DNA of 48,206 bases from Phaeocystidibacter sp965659725 (lineage in GTDB: Bacteria; Bacteroidota; Bacteroidia; Flavobacteriales; Schleiferiaceae), in assembly GCA_965659725.1 (NCBI GenBank), contig CBFHXG010000013.1, positions 1-48,206 on the forward strand, written 5' to 3'. The notes beneath the pieces are model-generated. The model worked only from the letters and a program-made list of their open reading frames with translations, had not been told where the DNA came from and did no database searches. A program made the position numbers and the translations under genes. Positions 33,652 to 42,597 of this stretch are shown piece by piece; position 1 is the stretch's first letter, and every line of letters starts with the position of its first letter.

Positions 33652-33843
33652 GAAGACCTTCCAGTACAATGGCAATTTTCTCTTCCGAAGAAAACGTCCT
33701 ACGAGTCCTTCTTTTAATGTCTTTGATGACGGCTTCAGACTTCTTTTTTGCTCCCATAACAACTCAGTTTTAAAGTCCTATCTCTAAAGCTAGAACTATG
33801 ACTAACAATTTACTAAGTTGTGTCCGAATTGTGCTGACGGGTT
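33652..33843 (-). mobile_element. IS3-type insertion sequence fragment (start of transposase OrfA)
   Basis: From the ATG at 33757 (minus strand) the frame reads MGAKKKSEAVIKDI, then RRTRRTFSSEEKIAIVLEGL, the start of the OrfA transposase of IS3-like elements, which normally continues into a helix-turn-helix (SIAELCRREG). The match stops after GLR at about 33652, where T9SS-gene sequence begins. The 86 bp upstream of the ATG would hold the IS end; the sequence near 33820-33843 could be the terminal repeat but has no partner here. No second end or target duplication is visible. Confidence 0.7.
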
Positions 33844-33893
33844 ACAATTTGTAACTAATCCTATGCAGGAATAGGAGGTTGTGAGTCAGGGCC

Positions 33894-35408
33894 TTAGCGG
33901 ATGATCATTTTTAATACCGAACGATCGGTTTCAAATGACACTTCCAGGTAGTATACGCCAGGCCGCAAGTTCGCTGTTGAATACCGGTGTGAAGAATTCG
34001 ACATCGTGTGCATCACTTCTTTACCACTTGTATTGAAGACCGTCAAATTGTAAGAAGTTTCTTTCGAAAAGCGAATCTCAAAGAAATCGCTAGCGGGGTT
34101 AGGAAAGACCTCAACACTCGACTCAGCATATTCATAGGCGCCGATTTTACAATCGATGAAGTGTATATCGTATTCAGCCGTATCCGAGCACCCAAAGGTA
34201 CCAGGCGTAATGAAAAGTAGTTCCATCTTCTCGCCGTCTGCTGCTACCTTAAGGTCGACATAAGAAAGAGTGTCGTTGCCGCGCAGCCAATAGCCATTCG
34301 CACTAACCTGGCCTTCAATGAGGTCATTCAAGTAAACCAAGGAATCGCGTATACATAGGGTATCTACTTCATCCATTCCCGCTATGCCTTGTTGTCCTAC
34401 GTGAGCATGGGCCATGCTCGGCGCAGATGTACACAAGGGTTTGATACGCAGGTCATACAAATAATAATACCTATTGCTTAAACCATTGCTGGCACTGTCG
34501 ATACGCATCAAACCAGGCATCCGCATTGGATAATCTTGTGGAATGGTGCTACGGAAAAGTCTACCTCCTCCTGGCAACACATTTACCCCCATGAAGTACG
34601 CGCCTGGAATGAGAGGGATATCCAAACTGAACGGGAAAGTTCCGGCCTGATCGAATCGAAGCGTATCCGAGGCGTATAGCAAAGCAGTTTTGTTCGGGTT
34701 CCAGATCTCCACTATGAAGCGCAAAGGGCCATCCGCAGAAAGGACTGCGCTGTCAAGTAACAAAGTGTCAAATACGCTGATGATCTGTCCGGATGCGAAG
34801 TTTGCAAAGCCCCCGATCTGATTGTTGAACCTCGGTCCAAAGGGTTGCTCATCGCCGTTTTCTTGGGCTTCAGATACCCAGTACGTTTGATCGGATCGAA
34901 GGGTGGAAGATTCGAAGGTTGGGCCATAATGAACGGGGTCAGATCCAAGCCACCAAATTCCTTGGCTGTTCTGAGGAAGTTGAAAGCTAGCTTTTGAAGG
35001 TCCGCATACCGTATCCCTTAAAACACCAAAACCCATCAAGCTAGAGCAGTCGTTTAAAGGGAACAACCTAACAGGACCTACCCACGAACTTCCTTGGGCT
35101 CCACAATTGGATTTTACATAGGCTTCCATCGTGCCGCTAACAGGTACATTGACTATGGCAGATTCACGCGAAACAGTGATCTGATTAGGCATGTCATTCG
35201 GCAATACACCTCGATTGCCCCAGGCAATAATCCATGATTGGGACTGTCCTGTTTCGCGCCATGTTAAGCCCGCATTTCCCTCTAGGGCAGATGCTTGCAT
35301 AAATCTATCTGGGGGTGTGCACGAGGAGGATTGAGCCCATGCTTGTGCTGAAAACAGCAATAGCATCGCTCCGCTAAGCACTCGAATGATCGGTAGCCTT
35401 GCGCTCAT
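33894..35408 (-). CDS. T9SS type A sorting domain-containing secreted protein
   Basis: 504 aa. A signal peptide (MSARLPIIRVLSGAMLLLFSAQAWAQ) and a C-terminal type A sorting domain (VEVFPNPASDFFEIRFS, LTVFNTSGKEV, NLRPGVYYLEVSF) define a protein exported by Sec and then secreted by the type IX system. The middle is a beta-sandwich-rich region with several Cys residues; the N-terminal part (about 30-115) resembles a fibronectin type III-like fold. No enzyme motif. It probably acts at the cell surface or outside. A near-consensus -7 element TAACTTAG is at 35437-35444, 28 nt before the ATG. The 132 bp between this gene and paaY hold no gene. Confidence 0.85.
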   Translation of the reverse strand: MSARLPIIRVLSGAMLLLFSAQAWAQSSSCTPPDRFMQASALEGNAGLTWRETGQSQSWIIAWGNRGVLPNDMPNQITVSRESAIVNVPVSGTMEAYVKSNCGAQGSSWVGPVRLFPLNDCSSLMGFGVLRDTVCGPSKASFQLPQNSQGIWWLGSDPVHYGPTFESSTLRSDQTYWVSEAQENGDEQPFGPRFNNQIGGFANFASGQIISVFDTLLLDSAVLSADGPLRFIVEIWNPNKTALLYASDTLRFDQAGTFPFSLDIPLIPGAYFMGVNVLPGGGRLFRSTIPQDYPMRMPGLMRIDSASNGLSNRYYYLYDLRIKPLCTSAPSMAHAHVGQQGIAGMDEVDTLCIRDSLVYLNDLIEGQVSANGYWLRGNDTLSYVDLKVAADGEKMELLFITPGTFGCSDTAEYDIHFIDCKIGAYEYAESSVEVFPNPASDFFEIRFSKETSYNLTVFNTSGKEVMHTMSNSSHRYSTANLRPGVYYLEVSFETDRSVLKMIIR

Positions 35409-35540
35409 GCAGGGATTGTTCAGTAGGTTCCGATGTCTAAGTTAGGAATAATCAGACACCTATACGAGATGTTTAGTCGATTGTTTCAGGTGTAACCATC
35501 AAACTTAACACTGCACAACCTCCTGATCTTACCGAAGTGG

Positions 35541-36128
35541 TTATTTCTTCTTGGGAAAATAAGTGGCCGGGTGCTCTGGTCGGTTTGCCTCAACCTCCCT
35601 TAGTGGCGCTACTTCTTCTAAGGTCTCGTGCAGGTCCTTAGGGAGCTGCTGATAGAGCTTGGTTCCCTCCGTCTTCCAATCGATCACCTCGTGGGTTACC
35701 TCTTTTACGATCTTTGCCGGGTTACCCACCACAATGCTCCTTCTTGGTATGTGCATCTTTTGCGGAACAAAACACAGTGCACCAATAATGCACTCTTCTT
35801 CCACAACCACATCATCCATCAATACGGCATTCATTCCCACTAGGCAGTTCTTTCCCACTTCTGCACCATGTACTATGGCACCGTGACCGATGTGGGCGCC
35901 CTCGTGCAGTGTGACCGTTACTCCGGGGAACATGTGTACTGTGCAGTTCTCCTGCACGTTACACCCATCTTTGATGATGATCCTCCCCCAATCGCCGCGA
36001 AGTACGCAACCCGGACCAATGTATACGTCCTTGCCGATGATCACATCTCCGGTAACATTCGCCTGAGGATGAACAAAGGCCGATTCATGAACAACAGGGG
36101 TAAATTCCTTGAATCGATATATGGCCAT
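35541..36128 (-). CDS. paaY: PaaY-like hexapeptide-repeat protein (gamma-carbonic anhydrase fold)
   Basis: 195 aa, the PaaY length. The left-handed beta-helix is built from hexapeptide repeats (VIIGKDVYIGPGCVLRGD, AHIGHGAIVHGAEVGKNCLVGMNAVLMDD) with His residues at the gamma-carbonic anhydrase metal positions (THM region, GHGA, VHGAE). The C-terminal helix LYQQLPKDLHETLEEVAPL and the tail are those of PaaY rather than of YrdA-like proteins. PaaY is a thioesterase-like helper that removes dead-end products of the phenylacetate pathway in E. coli. It is the last gene of the paa operon; its ATG shares the A of the preceding TAA (TAATG). Confidence 0.88.
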   Translation of the reverse strand: MAIYRFKEFTPVVHESAFVHPQANVTGDVIIGKDVYIGPGCVLRGDWGRIIIKDGCNVQENCTVHMFPGVTVTLHEGAHIGHGAIVHGAEVGKNCLVGMNAVLMDDVVVEEECIIGALCFVPQKMHIPRRSIVVGNPAKIVKEVTHEVIDWKTEGTKLYQQLPKDLHETLEEVAPLREVEANRPEHPATYFPKKK

Positions 36129-36727
36129 TACTTTCGGTATTTGTGATTGAGGTCTAGTCCATCTTCTAACAATTCGATGGACTTACTTGTCCTGCTTAAC
36201 TGAGTTTCTTCTCGCTTCGCCGAGGTAATATGTCGAATGAATTCGTTCTTCTTGGAGATGGTCAGTGAATCGAAGAAGGCTGCCGCTTTTGGAGATCCAT
36301 CCAAAGCCGACCGAAAGAAATCCGGAATCTCATCCACCTTCTTTTGTGGCTTTGGCTTGATCTTCAGCCCTTTCTTGTGATTCTCCACCGCTTCATCTAC
36401 ATACTGCTTGATCAAATCGTAGTCCATGGCATCGCCTTCATGGATGTGAAGTTGGCGCAACCCCTCTGTTCTACTCTCCGTTTGATGGAGGATCTTGGCT
36501 GGGTCCGAGAGGAAAACACCTTGATAGAACCACAGCGCAACGTGGTTCTTGAACGCCGCGAAAGAAACTACATTCCCTTGATTCACATAGGTAGGGGCAC
36601 CCCACTTCACTTCTTCCTTGACATCGCAGTTCGCCATCAAGGAACGAAGGTTTAGAAGTACATCGCGTTTCCAACCCTCACCATTTTTGTCGATATAGGC
36701 CGATATTTTATCTGCAGAAGAGGGCAT
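36128..36727 (-). CDS. YdeI/DUF1801 family protein
   Basis: 199 aa. The N-terminal DUF1801 / YdhG-like domain (about 1-115) has EEVKWGAPTYVNQGNVVSFAAFKNHVALWFYQG. The C-terminal part contains the YdeI-type helical segment PDFFRSALDGSPKAAAFFDSL and ITSAKREETQ. The family is widespread and of unknown function. It sits between paaJ (4-bp gap) and paaY (1-bp overlap), so it is cotranscribed with them; a role in phenylacetate metabolism is not known. Cytoplasmic. Confidence 0.85.
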   Translation of the reverse strand: MPSSADKISAYIDKNGEGWKRDVLLNLRSLMANCDVKEEVKWGAPTYVNQGNVVSFAAFKNHVALWFYQGVFLSDPAKILHQTESRTEGLRQLHIHEGDAMDYDLIKQYVDEAVENHKKGLKIKPKPQKKVDEIPDFFRSALDGSPKAAAFFDSLTISKKNEFIRHITSAKREETQLSRTSKSIELLEDGLDLNHKYRK

Positions 36728-36731
36728 CTAT

Positions 36732-37943
36732 TTAGATCTGTACGTTTTCAATGATGGTAGCATATCCTTGACCTACACCGATACACATGGTAACCAAGGC
36801 ATACTTCTTATTCTGCTTGATCAACTCGATGGCGGCCGATTGCAGGATCCTTGAGCCACTCATGCCCAACGGGTGACCAATAGCGATCGCTCCACCATTT
36901 GGATTGATGCGCGGATCATTATCATCAAGTCCCAACTCTCTAGTGCAAGCCAACACTTGTGCTGAAAAGGCCTCGTTGACCTCAACGATGTCCATGTCGT
37001 CCATTGAAAGTCCTGCTTTTTTAAGGGCTTTCTGGCTAGCATAAACAGGCCCAATGCCCATGATGCGTGGTTCAACACCGGCCACACCGCTGGATACGAT
37101 GCGAGCCATCGGCTTGAGGCCATTTCCCTGGAGTCCTTCTTCACTTGCGATGAGCATTGCCGCCGCTCCATCATTCAGGCCAGAGCTGTTTCCGGCTGTC
37201 ACCGTACCATTCTTGCGAAACGCAGGACGCAGACCTTGAAGTACTTCAACAGTAGTAGTACTCTTGATAAACTCATCGTCTGTGAACGCAAGTGGGTCGG
37301 CCTTTCTTTGCGGGATCTGGACCGTGATAATCTCTTCAGATAATCGTCCGCTGCGCTGTGCTGCTGCGGCTTTTTGTTGGGAACGATAGGCGAACAGATC
37401 CTGATCTTCACGAGAGATGTTGAATTTCTCGGCCAGGTTCTCTGCCGTTTCACCCATAGCTTCGGTGCCATAGATCTCCTGCATCTTTGGGTTGATGAAC
37501 CTCCAACCAAAGCTCGAGTCGTATAGCTTACTGTCCGTTCCAAAGGGTCTTGATGACTTGCTCATCACATACGGCCCGCGCGTCATGTTTTCAACACCAC
37601 CCGTAATGAATAGATCACCATCACCATTGGCAATTGCTCGCGTAGCGTGAATGGCAGAACTCATGCCGGAGGCACATAGACGGTTCACAGTTTCACCAGG
37701 AACTTGCCATGGGAGATCGGCCAAAAGCAAGGCCATACGGGCTACGTTCCTATTGTCTTCTCCAGCTTGATTCGCACAACCCAAGATTACATCGTCAATT
37801 GATTCCGTATCCATATTTGGATTGCGGTTTACGAGCTCCTTGATAACCAGAGCTGCGAGATCATCTGTTCGAATTGTACTTAGGGATCCTCCAAATTTTC
37901 CAACAGGAGTACGAATAGCGTCGACAATAAAAGCGTCTTTCAT
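36732..37943 (-). CDS. paaJ: 3-oxoadipyl-CoA/3-oxo-5,6-dehydrosuberyl-CoA thiolase
   Basis: 403 aa, PaaJ/PcaF type. Nucleophilic Cys about 89 in NRLCASGMSS, His about 356 in IGHPLGMSG and Cys about 387 in MCIGVGQG are the thiolase catalytic residues. The early CANQAGEDNRNVARMA is a feature of the PaaJ/PcaF subgroup. It performs both thiolytic steps that release acetyl-CoA and succinyl-CoA. It lies 19 bp after the end of the frameshifted histidine kinase gene and has its own exact promoter element at 37975-37982. Confidence 0.93.
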   Translation of the reverse strand: MKDAFIVDAIRTPVGKFGGSLSTIRTDDLAALVIKELVNRNPNMDTESIDDVILGCANQAGEDNRNVARMALLLADLPWQVPGETVNRLCASGMSSAIHATRAIANGDGDLFITGGVENMTRGPYVMSKSSRPFGTDSKLYDSSFGWRFINPKMQEIYGTEAMGETAENLAEKFNISREDQDLFAYRSQQKAAAAQRSGRLSEEIITVQIPQRKADPLAFTDDEFIKSTTTVEVLQGLRPAFRKNGTVTAGNSSGLNDGAAAMLIASEEGLQGNGLKPMARIVSSGVAGVEPRIMGIGPVYASQKALKKAGLSMDDMDIVEVNEAFSAQVLACTRELGLDDNDPRINPNGGAIAIGHPLGMSGSRILQSAAIELIKQNKKYALVTMCIGVGQGYATIIENVQI

Positions 37944-37962
37944 GGGTATCTCAATTTGTGAG

Positions 37963-38899
37963 TTAAGCGCGCTTCAAAGTTATGGAGAATTGAGCACCTT
38001 TCCCGGGAAGGTTCTTAGCGTCTAATTCTCCACCTACCATTTGAACGAACTCACGAGACAGGAACAGACCCACACCCATTCCTCCTTTTAATTCGAGCGT
38101 CATTCGACATGCTCTTATGACGGAAGAGCTGACTCAGTATCTTGGGCGGAATACCCCGACCTTCATCTGTTACAGTTAGAACCACCTTATCATCGGTACC
38201 TGAAGAGCCTAGCTTTACCGCCACGTCCGTTGGCGAAAATTTCATGGCATTGTTGATAAGGTTGGTCAAGGCGATAAGTACAGCTTGAATATCGGCTGAG
38301 ATCTTTAATGTGGGATTCCATTCTATCTCAAGTCTCGAATTCTGGAACTCGCCCCATCTATGACCATATTCTTTGAGAGTACTCTCTAATTCCTTCAAGG
38401 TGAATTCAGAAATTTCGAGAACCTCATCATCCATTCGCATCTTGACCCACAAGGTGAGGCGATCGAGTGTGTCTTGTGTGAAGGACAACTGTGGCTTGAG
38501 CTGCTTTATCAGATCATTGAATTCTGCAGGTGTTAGGTCATCCTCATAGAGGTCGATAAGGTTTACAAGAACGGCAAGCTGACTTCTAACATCGTGGGCA
38601 ATAATACCTAGAAGCTGACTTCTAAAGGTGTTCTGGAGATTGAGCTGTTGGTTGGCCGCATCTAGTCGATCCATTAAGTTGATGACAATCGTTGAGGTAG
38701 GCCACGCAACGGCGAGAGGGATGAAGGTTGATATCGGGAAACCGTACCAACCCGTTTCATATTGGTTGAGAAGCGTGAAATAGAAGGCCGCGTAGAGGGC
38801 GTTTGAAACAAGGATACTGAATAGCGTAATGATCCACGGTTTCAACATCCATCGATACCGAGGCTCTTGAGAATGCGCTATGTGATGTCTTGAGGCCAC
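37963..38899 (-). pseudogene. Sensor histidine kinase in the paa operon, frameshifted in the ATPase domain
   Basis: From the GTG at 38899 (an ATG at 38848 is an alternative start) the protein has two membrane helices (about 22-44 and 54-74), a helical linker, an H-box with phospho-acceptor His about 102 (GIIAHDVRSQLAVL), N-box NLINNAMKFSP, G1 box DEGRGIP and F-box LSQLFRHK. The frame then ends early at 38051. A one-base shift near 38101 restores TLELKGGMGVGLFLSREF, the G2 box, through PGKGAQFSITLKRA to a stop at 37963, giving a normal kinase length. No response regulator is nearby. It overlaps paaI by 22 bp if the GTG is used. Either pseudogene, sequencing error or recoding. Confidence 0.82.
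37975..37982 (-). promoter_or_regulatory. Internal -7 promoter element of paaJ
   Basis: Minus-strand TAACTTTG, an exact TAnnTTTG match, 31 nt before the paaJ ATG and inside the last codons of the histidine kinase frame. It could express paaJ, the YdeI-like gene and paaY independently. Confidence 0.6.
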
Positions 38900-39303
38900 T
38901 CTGTAGTTTTGATGAACACTGTGCCTTTAAAGAGCGCAACGACCTTACCCTCACCATTGCTCACTTCGATCTCATATATGCCCACCTTGGATGATCGGTT
39001 CTTTTCCGTGGCCTTTGCTATCAACCGATCTCCAGTTTTTACGGGACGTGTATGAGAAATCGAGGTTTCTATGCTCACTGCATGTTGACCGTATCCGTTA
39101 GATGCAAAAGCTAACGCACTATCGGCCAAACTGTAGGTTATGCCTCCATGTGCAATGGAGAATCCATTGGTCATTTCTTCTCTTACTGACATCTCTAAGA
39201 TAGCACTTCCCGGACTCACTTCCACTACTTTAATGCCTAACCATTTGCTAAAGGCATCATTAGCTAGCATGTGGGATACGATCTGTTGTGAACGATCAGG
39301 CAT
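38878..39303 (-). CDS. paaI: Hydroxyphenylacetyl-CoA thioesterase PaaI
   Basis: 141 aa, hot-dog fold of the PaaI group. It begins QQIVSHMLANDAFSKWLGI and has the catalytic-region NGFSIAHGGITYSLADSALAFASNGYG (HGG with the following Asp), then AVSIETSISHTRPVKTGDRL and the final strand VALFKGTVF. It releases CoA from hydroxylated phenylacetyl-CoA to rescue stalled intermediates. Its ATG overlaps the preceding unknown gene by 8 bp. Confidence 0.93.
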   Translation of the reverse strand: MPDRSQQIVSHMLANDAFSKWLGIKVVEVSPGSAILEMSVREEMTNGFSIAHGGITYSLADSALAFASNGYGQHAVSIETSISHTRPVKTGDRLIAKATEKNRSSKVGIYEIEVSNGEGKVVALFKGTVFIKTTEWPQDIT

Positions 39304-39799
39304 CTGTTTCCTCTTTTTTATCGCCAGGTTGAATAGCGCTTTCTTCCATGACGGAAATGATCACATCCACCATGAGGTTCATGTTTGCTTGTGATTCGTT
39401 CAACATCGGCATGCTCTCGCCGAGCTCTTCTTTCATCCATTTGCGAACTCGGGTGAATACAAGGGGACTGTTGGCAACGGACTCCATTTGGCCCTCTTCT
39501 AATCGATCTTCTTCGTTGAGCTCATCGTAGGTTTCTACCTTTTCTTCGATCACCTTGTCCAATACAGCTGGTGTAATCGTATCGATTTGTATACTGGCGC
39601 GCTTGAATGCCATGGCCAAGATGATGGTCAATCGAAGAAGCTGCTCGTGCACCTCTTCTGAGAAGTCATCAGAGGTGTTGATGAGGAACGCAAACAGATG
39701 CGGTTGCTCATCCATCGCCTGACTAAGCATAGATTGCCATTGATCCTTTCCGATCAACCGCATTTCGCGAATTGCGCTTTCTAAAGCATCATTGTGCAT
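39296..39799 (-). CDS. Unknown acidic helical protein in the paa operon
   Basis: 167 aa. No family recognised. The protein is strongly acidic and mostly helical, with an N-terminal part (MHNDALESAIREMRLIG, then AMDEQPHLFAFLINTSDDFSEEV), a hydrophobic helix LLRLTIILAMAFKR and a central acidic loop (EKVETYDELNEEDRLEEG). It has no signal peptide or Cys. It lies between paaH (10-bp gap) and paaI (8-bp overlap), so it is translated with them. Possible roles are an epoxidase assembly factor or regulatory partner; both are guesses. Confidence 0.7.
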   Translation of the reverse strand: MHNDALESAIREMRLIGKDQWQSMLSQAMDEQPHLFAFLINTSDDFSEEVHEQLLRLTIILAMAFKRASIQIDTITPAVLDKVIEEKVETYDELNEEDRLEEGQMESVANSPLVFTRVRKWMKEELGESMPMLNESQANMNLMVDVIISVMEESAIQPGDKKEETDA

Positions 39800-39809
39800 A
39801 ATAGTCGAT

Positions 39810-40976
39810 TTATCCGAAGAAGGTCTCTCCCTTCTTAGCCATGCGTTTTAGTAATACATTAGGTCGATATCTATCATCTCCATACTCTTCGAAGAGCTCG
39901 TTCAATCGATCCAATACCATATCGATCCCGATCTCATCCGCCCAAGCCAAAAGACCTTTCGGGTAGTTTACGCCTTTCGTCATGGCAAGGTCTACATCCT
40001 TTGGCGTAGCGATTCCTAGCAATACCGCATCTGCAGCTTCATTGATAAGCATGGCCACGATACGGTTTGTGATCATTTGACCCAATTCGGAATCTTTCTT
40101 GGGCTGTGGAGTTTCGGCCCCGTCACTGTAATCGAACCACCCTCTGCCTGTCTTTCGCCCCAACATCTTAGCCTCCATCAACCTCTTTTGAGAAATGGAC
40201 GGTTTGAAGCGAGGGTCATAGTAAAAGGCCTTCCAAACGCTTTCGGTCACGAGATAATTCACATCGTGACCAATCAGGTCTGTCAGCTCAAATGGTCCCA
40301 TGCGGAATCCACCGTGCGTCTTCAATGCCCAGTCGATCGTTGCCGCATCTGCTACCCCTTCTTCATACATCTTGATGGCCTCGCTATAGAATGGTCGAGC
40401 TACTCGGTTTACAATGAAGCCAGGGGTATCCTTGGCGATCACGGTCACCTTTTTCCAAGAATCGATTAGGTCCTTGGATGCTTTAAGCACCTCATCTGAA
40501 GTGATCATACTCGGAACGATCTCCACCAATGGCATGAGAGGGGCAGGATTGAAGAAGTGTATGCCCAGCACACGTTCAGGCTTTTTTGCTTCGGCGGCAA
40601 TGGATGCGATGCTGAGAGAAGAAGTGTTGGAAGCTAGGATCGCGTTTTCACCAACGATGTTCTCGAGCAGTTCGAAAACGCTCTTCTTGGCGTCAAGACG
40701 TTCAACGATGGCCTCTATTATGAGGCCTGCATTCTTCATCTTACTGAGGGAGTCTACGTAGTTGACGCGTTGGAAAACATCGTCTGCCTCTCCTTTCTCC
40801 ATCCGGCCCTTTTCCACGAGTCGGTCGAGAATAGACCTCAATTTCCCTTGGGCGCGGTCTAGCGCCTCGCTCTTGGTGTCGTATACCCAAACCTTATGTC
40901 CGCTTTGTGCGGCTACTTGAGCAATACCATTGCCCATGGCTCCAGCGCCTACAACGCCGACTTCCATTTTATCCAT
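39810..40976 (-). CDS. paaH: 3-hydroxyadipyl-CoA dehydrogenase
   Basis: 388 aa. An NAD-binding Rossmann domain (GVVGAGAMGNGIAQVAA at the start) is followed by the catalytic segment VLGIHFFNPAPLMPLVEIV (His-Glu pair) and two 3-hydroxyacyl-CoA dehydrogenase C-terminal domains (about 190-285, with TPGFIVNRVARPF, and about 300-385). It oxidises 3-hydroxyadipyl-CoA to 3-oxoadipyl-CoA. It is shorter than E. coli PaaH (475 aa) but has both C-terminal domains. It starts 5 bp after paaG. Confidence 0.92.
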   Translation of the reverse strand: MDKMEVGVVGAGAMGNGIAQVAAQSGHKVWVYDTKSEALDRAQGKLRSILDRLVEKGRMEKGEADDVFQRVNYVDSLSKMKNAGLIIEAIVERLDAKKSVFELLENIVGENAILASNTSSLSIASIAAEAKKPERVLGIHFFNPAPLMPLVEIVPSMITSDEVLKASKDLIDSWKKVTVIAKDTPGFIVNRVARPFYSEAIKMYEEGVADAATIDWALKTHGGFRMGPFELTDLIGHDVNYLVTESVWKAFYYDPRFKPSISQKRLMEAKMLGRKTGRGWFDYSDGAETPQPKKDSELGQMITNRIVAMLINEAADAVLLGIATPKDVDLAMTKGVNYPKGLLAWADEIGIDMVLDRLNELFEEYGDDRYRPNVLLKRMAKKGETFFG

Positions 40977-40981
40977 CTGTA

Positions 40982-41758
40982 TTATTCTCCTTTGAAGTTG
41001 GGCTTTCTCTTTTCTAGGAATGCTTGTGTACCCTCGGCATAGTCGTGGGTCCTGCCCGCCTGTGATTGCAGTTCATCTTCACAATCGAGTTGCTGCTGAA
41101 GGGAGTTGCCCAAGCTTTGATTTAGCGCTCTTTTGGTCAATCCAAGACCCTTAGTAGGCATTTGTGCCATGGTGTTGGCAAGCTTGTTTACCTCATCGCT
41201 GAATTCGTCATCGCCGATAGCTTTGTAGATCATTCCCATGGCTTCAGCATCTTTCGCCATCACCTTCTCTCCTGTCATCATTAAGGCTGATGCACGTTGC
41301 CAGCCAACTAATCGAGGTAGGAAGAATGTTCCACCACTGTCTGGGATCAAACCAATCTTTGAGAAGGCCTGTATAAAGGAAGCCGACTCTTTGGCAAGGA
41401 CGATATCGCACGCCAATGCGATGTTTGCACCAGCACCTGCGGCCACACCGTTCACAGCGGCAATGATGGGTTTTTCGATACGGCGGATGCGGTGAATGAT
41501 AGGGTTGTAATGTTCGCTTACGATGGATGAAAGCTCAGGGCCTTTTGGATCGGTTGCTTCTGCTAGATCCTGACCTGCACAGAAGGCCTTACCTTCGCCA
41601 GTCAAAACGATACAACGCACGGAATCGTCCTCCGCGGCCTGGTCTAATTTGGCTTGAAGGTCAAGCGCCATCTCGCGCACGAAGCTGTTGAACTTGTCCG
41701 GGCGGTTCATGCGCAATGTACACACACCACCATTCTTTTCTTCAACGATATATGCCAT
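40982..41758 (-). CDS. paaG: 1,2-epoxyphenylacetyl-CoA isomerase PaaG
   Basis: 258 aa. Crotonase fold with GKAFCAGQDL (oxyanion hole 1) and GVAAGAGANIALACD (oxyanion hole 2). Both glutamates of hydratases are absent, as in E. coli PaaG, and the PaaG-type Asp is present in KIGLIPDSGGT (about 140). This matches the isomerase that turns ring-1,2-epoxyphenylacetyl-CoA into oxepin-CoA and also acts in the later double-bond shift. First gene of the eight-gene operon ending with paaY. A near-consensus -7 element TAACTTCG is at 41775-41782. Confidence 0.93.
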   Translation of the reverse strand: MAYIVEEKNGGVCTLRMNRPDKFNSFVREMALDLQAKLDQAAEDDSVRCIVLTGEGKAFCAGQDLAEATDPKGPELSSIVSEHYNPIIHRIRRIEKPIIAAVNGVAAGAGANIALACDIVLAKESASFIQAFSKIGLIPDSGGTFFLPRLVGWQRASALMMTGEKVMAKDAEAMGMIYKAIGDDEFSDEVNKLANTMAQMPTKGLGLTKRALNQSLGNSLQQQLDCEDELQSQAGRTHDYAEGTQAFLEKRKPNFKGE

Positions 41759-41828
41759 GATCTTGGATTTGCGCCGAAGTTAAGGAATGCTGGTGAAGCA
41801 CGACAAACTATACGGGAACTCTAGGCCA

Positions 41829-42509
41829 TTACATCTGACGATAATAAGCGTCTATGTCATTTATAGGCATATTCAAGATCTCCGGTATCGGAAATAGGAT
41901 CCCATCGTTGAGGTGTGAAGACTGAGTGTTGACCAATCGACCGTAGGCGTAAAAACCACCTACTGGATTACCGCTTCCTTCAGCCGGAGAAATGGCTTGA
42001 TATCCCGTTTGAATACTGAAGATTTCATTTTGTCTCGCCGGAGGATAGTAGGTGGTTTGCTTACCACTTTGAACGTTCCTTTCCTCTCCCGTAACACGGC
42101 CATGACTAACATGAACGAGCCAAACATCCCCAGTGGCAGCTCCGTTGAGTAGCTTATACTTGCCTTGCACCTCTTCCACTTCGTGTGCGTCGTAGTACCA
42201 ATTGATATTCTTGGCATATAGTCGATCGTTCGCATACATCAAGTGAATGTAAACAGACTGACTTTCGTTCACGAGAACGATGCTCTCGATGCGCGCACTA
42301 TTGGTGGAGTCTTCACTATAAAATATGCCCCAATCCTTGATGTGTTGGCCAGCTAGGTGGAAGGCTCGGTAAGGTTCGAACGCCATATAGGCATCTAGCT
42401 TTGACGATCCCCACTTTAGGTCGAGCATTTTTTTGCTGTAGTCTTCTGCCTGCGCGGCCAAACCTAAGCTGAGGAATATTGAAAAAATCGAAATAATGAA
42501 TCTTCGCAT
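41829..42509 (-). CDS. Secreted protein of unknown function
   Basis: 226 aa. A signal peptide (MRRFIISIFSIFLSLGLAAQA) predicts export. The mature protein has a mix of strands and loops (ARIESIVLVNESQSVYIHLMYAN, GDVWLVHVSHGRV) and ends without a membrane helix or sorting domain. I do not recognise a family. It lies 70 bp upstream of paaG on the same strand, but paaG has its own -7-like element, so cotranscription is uncertain. Divergent from paaD (100 bp). Confidence 0.65.
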   Translation of the reverse strand: MRRFIISIFSIFLSLGLAAQAEDYSKKMLDLKWGSSKLDAYMAFEPYRAFHLAGQHIKDWGIFYSEDSTNSARIESIVLVNESQSVYIHLMYANDRLYAKNINWYYDAHEVEEVQGKYKLLNGAATGDVWLVHVSHGRVTGEERNVQSGKQTTYYPPARQNEIFSIQTGYQAISPAEGSGNPVGGFYAYGRLVNTQSSHLNDGILFPIPEILNMPINDIDAYYRQM

Positions 42510-42597
42510 GAGTTCGAATGGTTAATTAGTGTCGTAAATTTCTGAATTAATTCGTTATCAAGCACCTAAGTCTTGAACAATTTGCCCCTCTTAATGG

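Noticed and set aside
33652..33762. TTG-started frame as the true N-terminus of the T9SS gene
   Set aside because: That frame is out of phase with the transposase fragment it overlaps and gives a basic, non-signal N-terminus.
38085..38105. Programmed ribosomal frameshifting in the histidine kinase gene
   Set aside because: The TTAAAAGG and AGGAGG sequences nearby are suggestive, but the needed shift lies before them and no known +1 slippery codon or stop is at the site.
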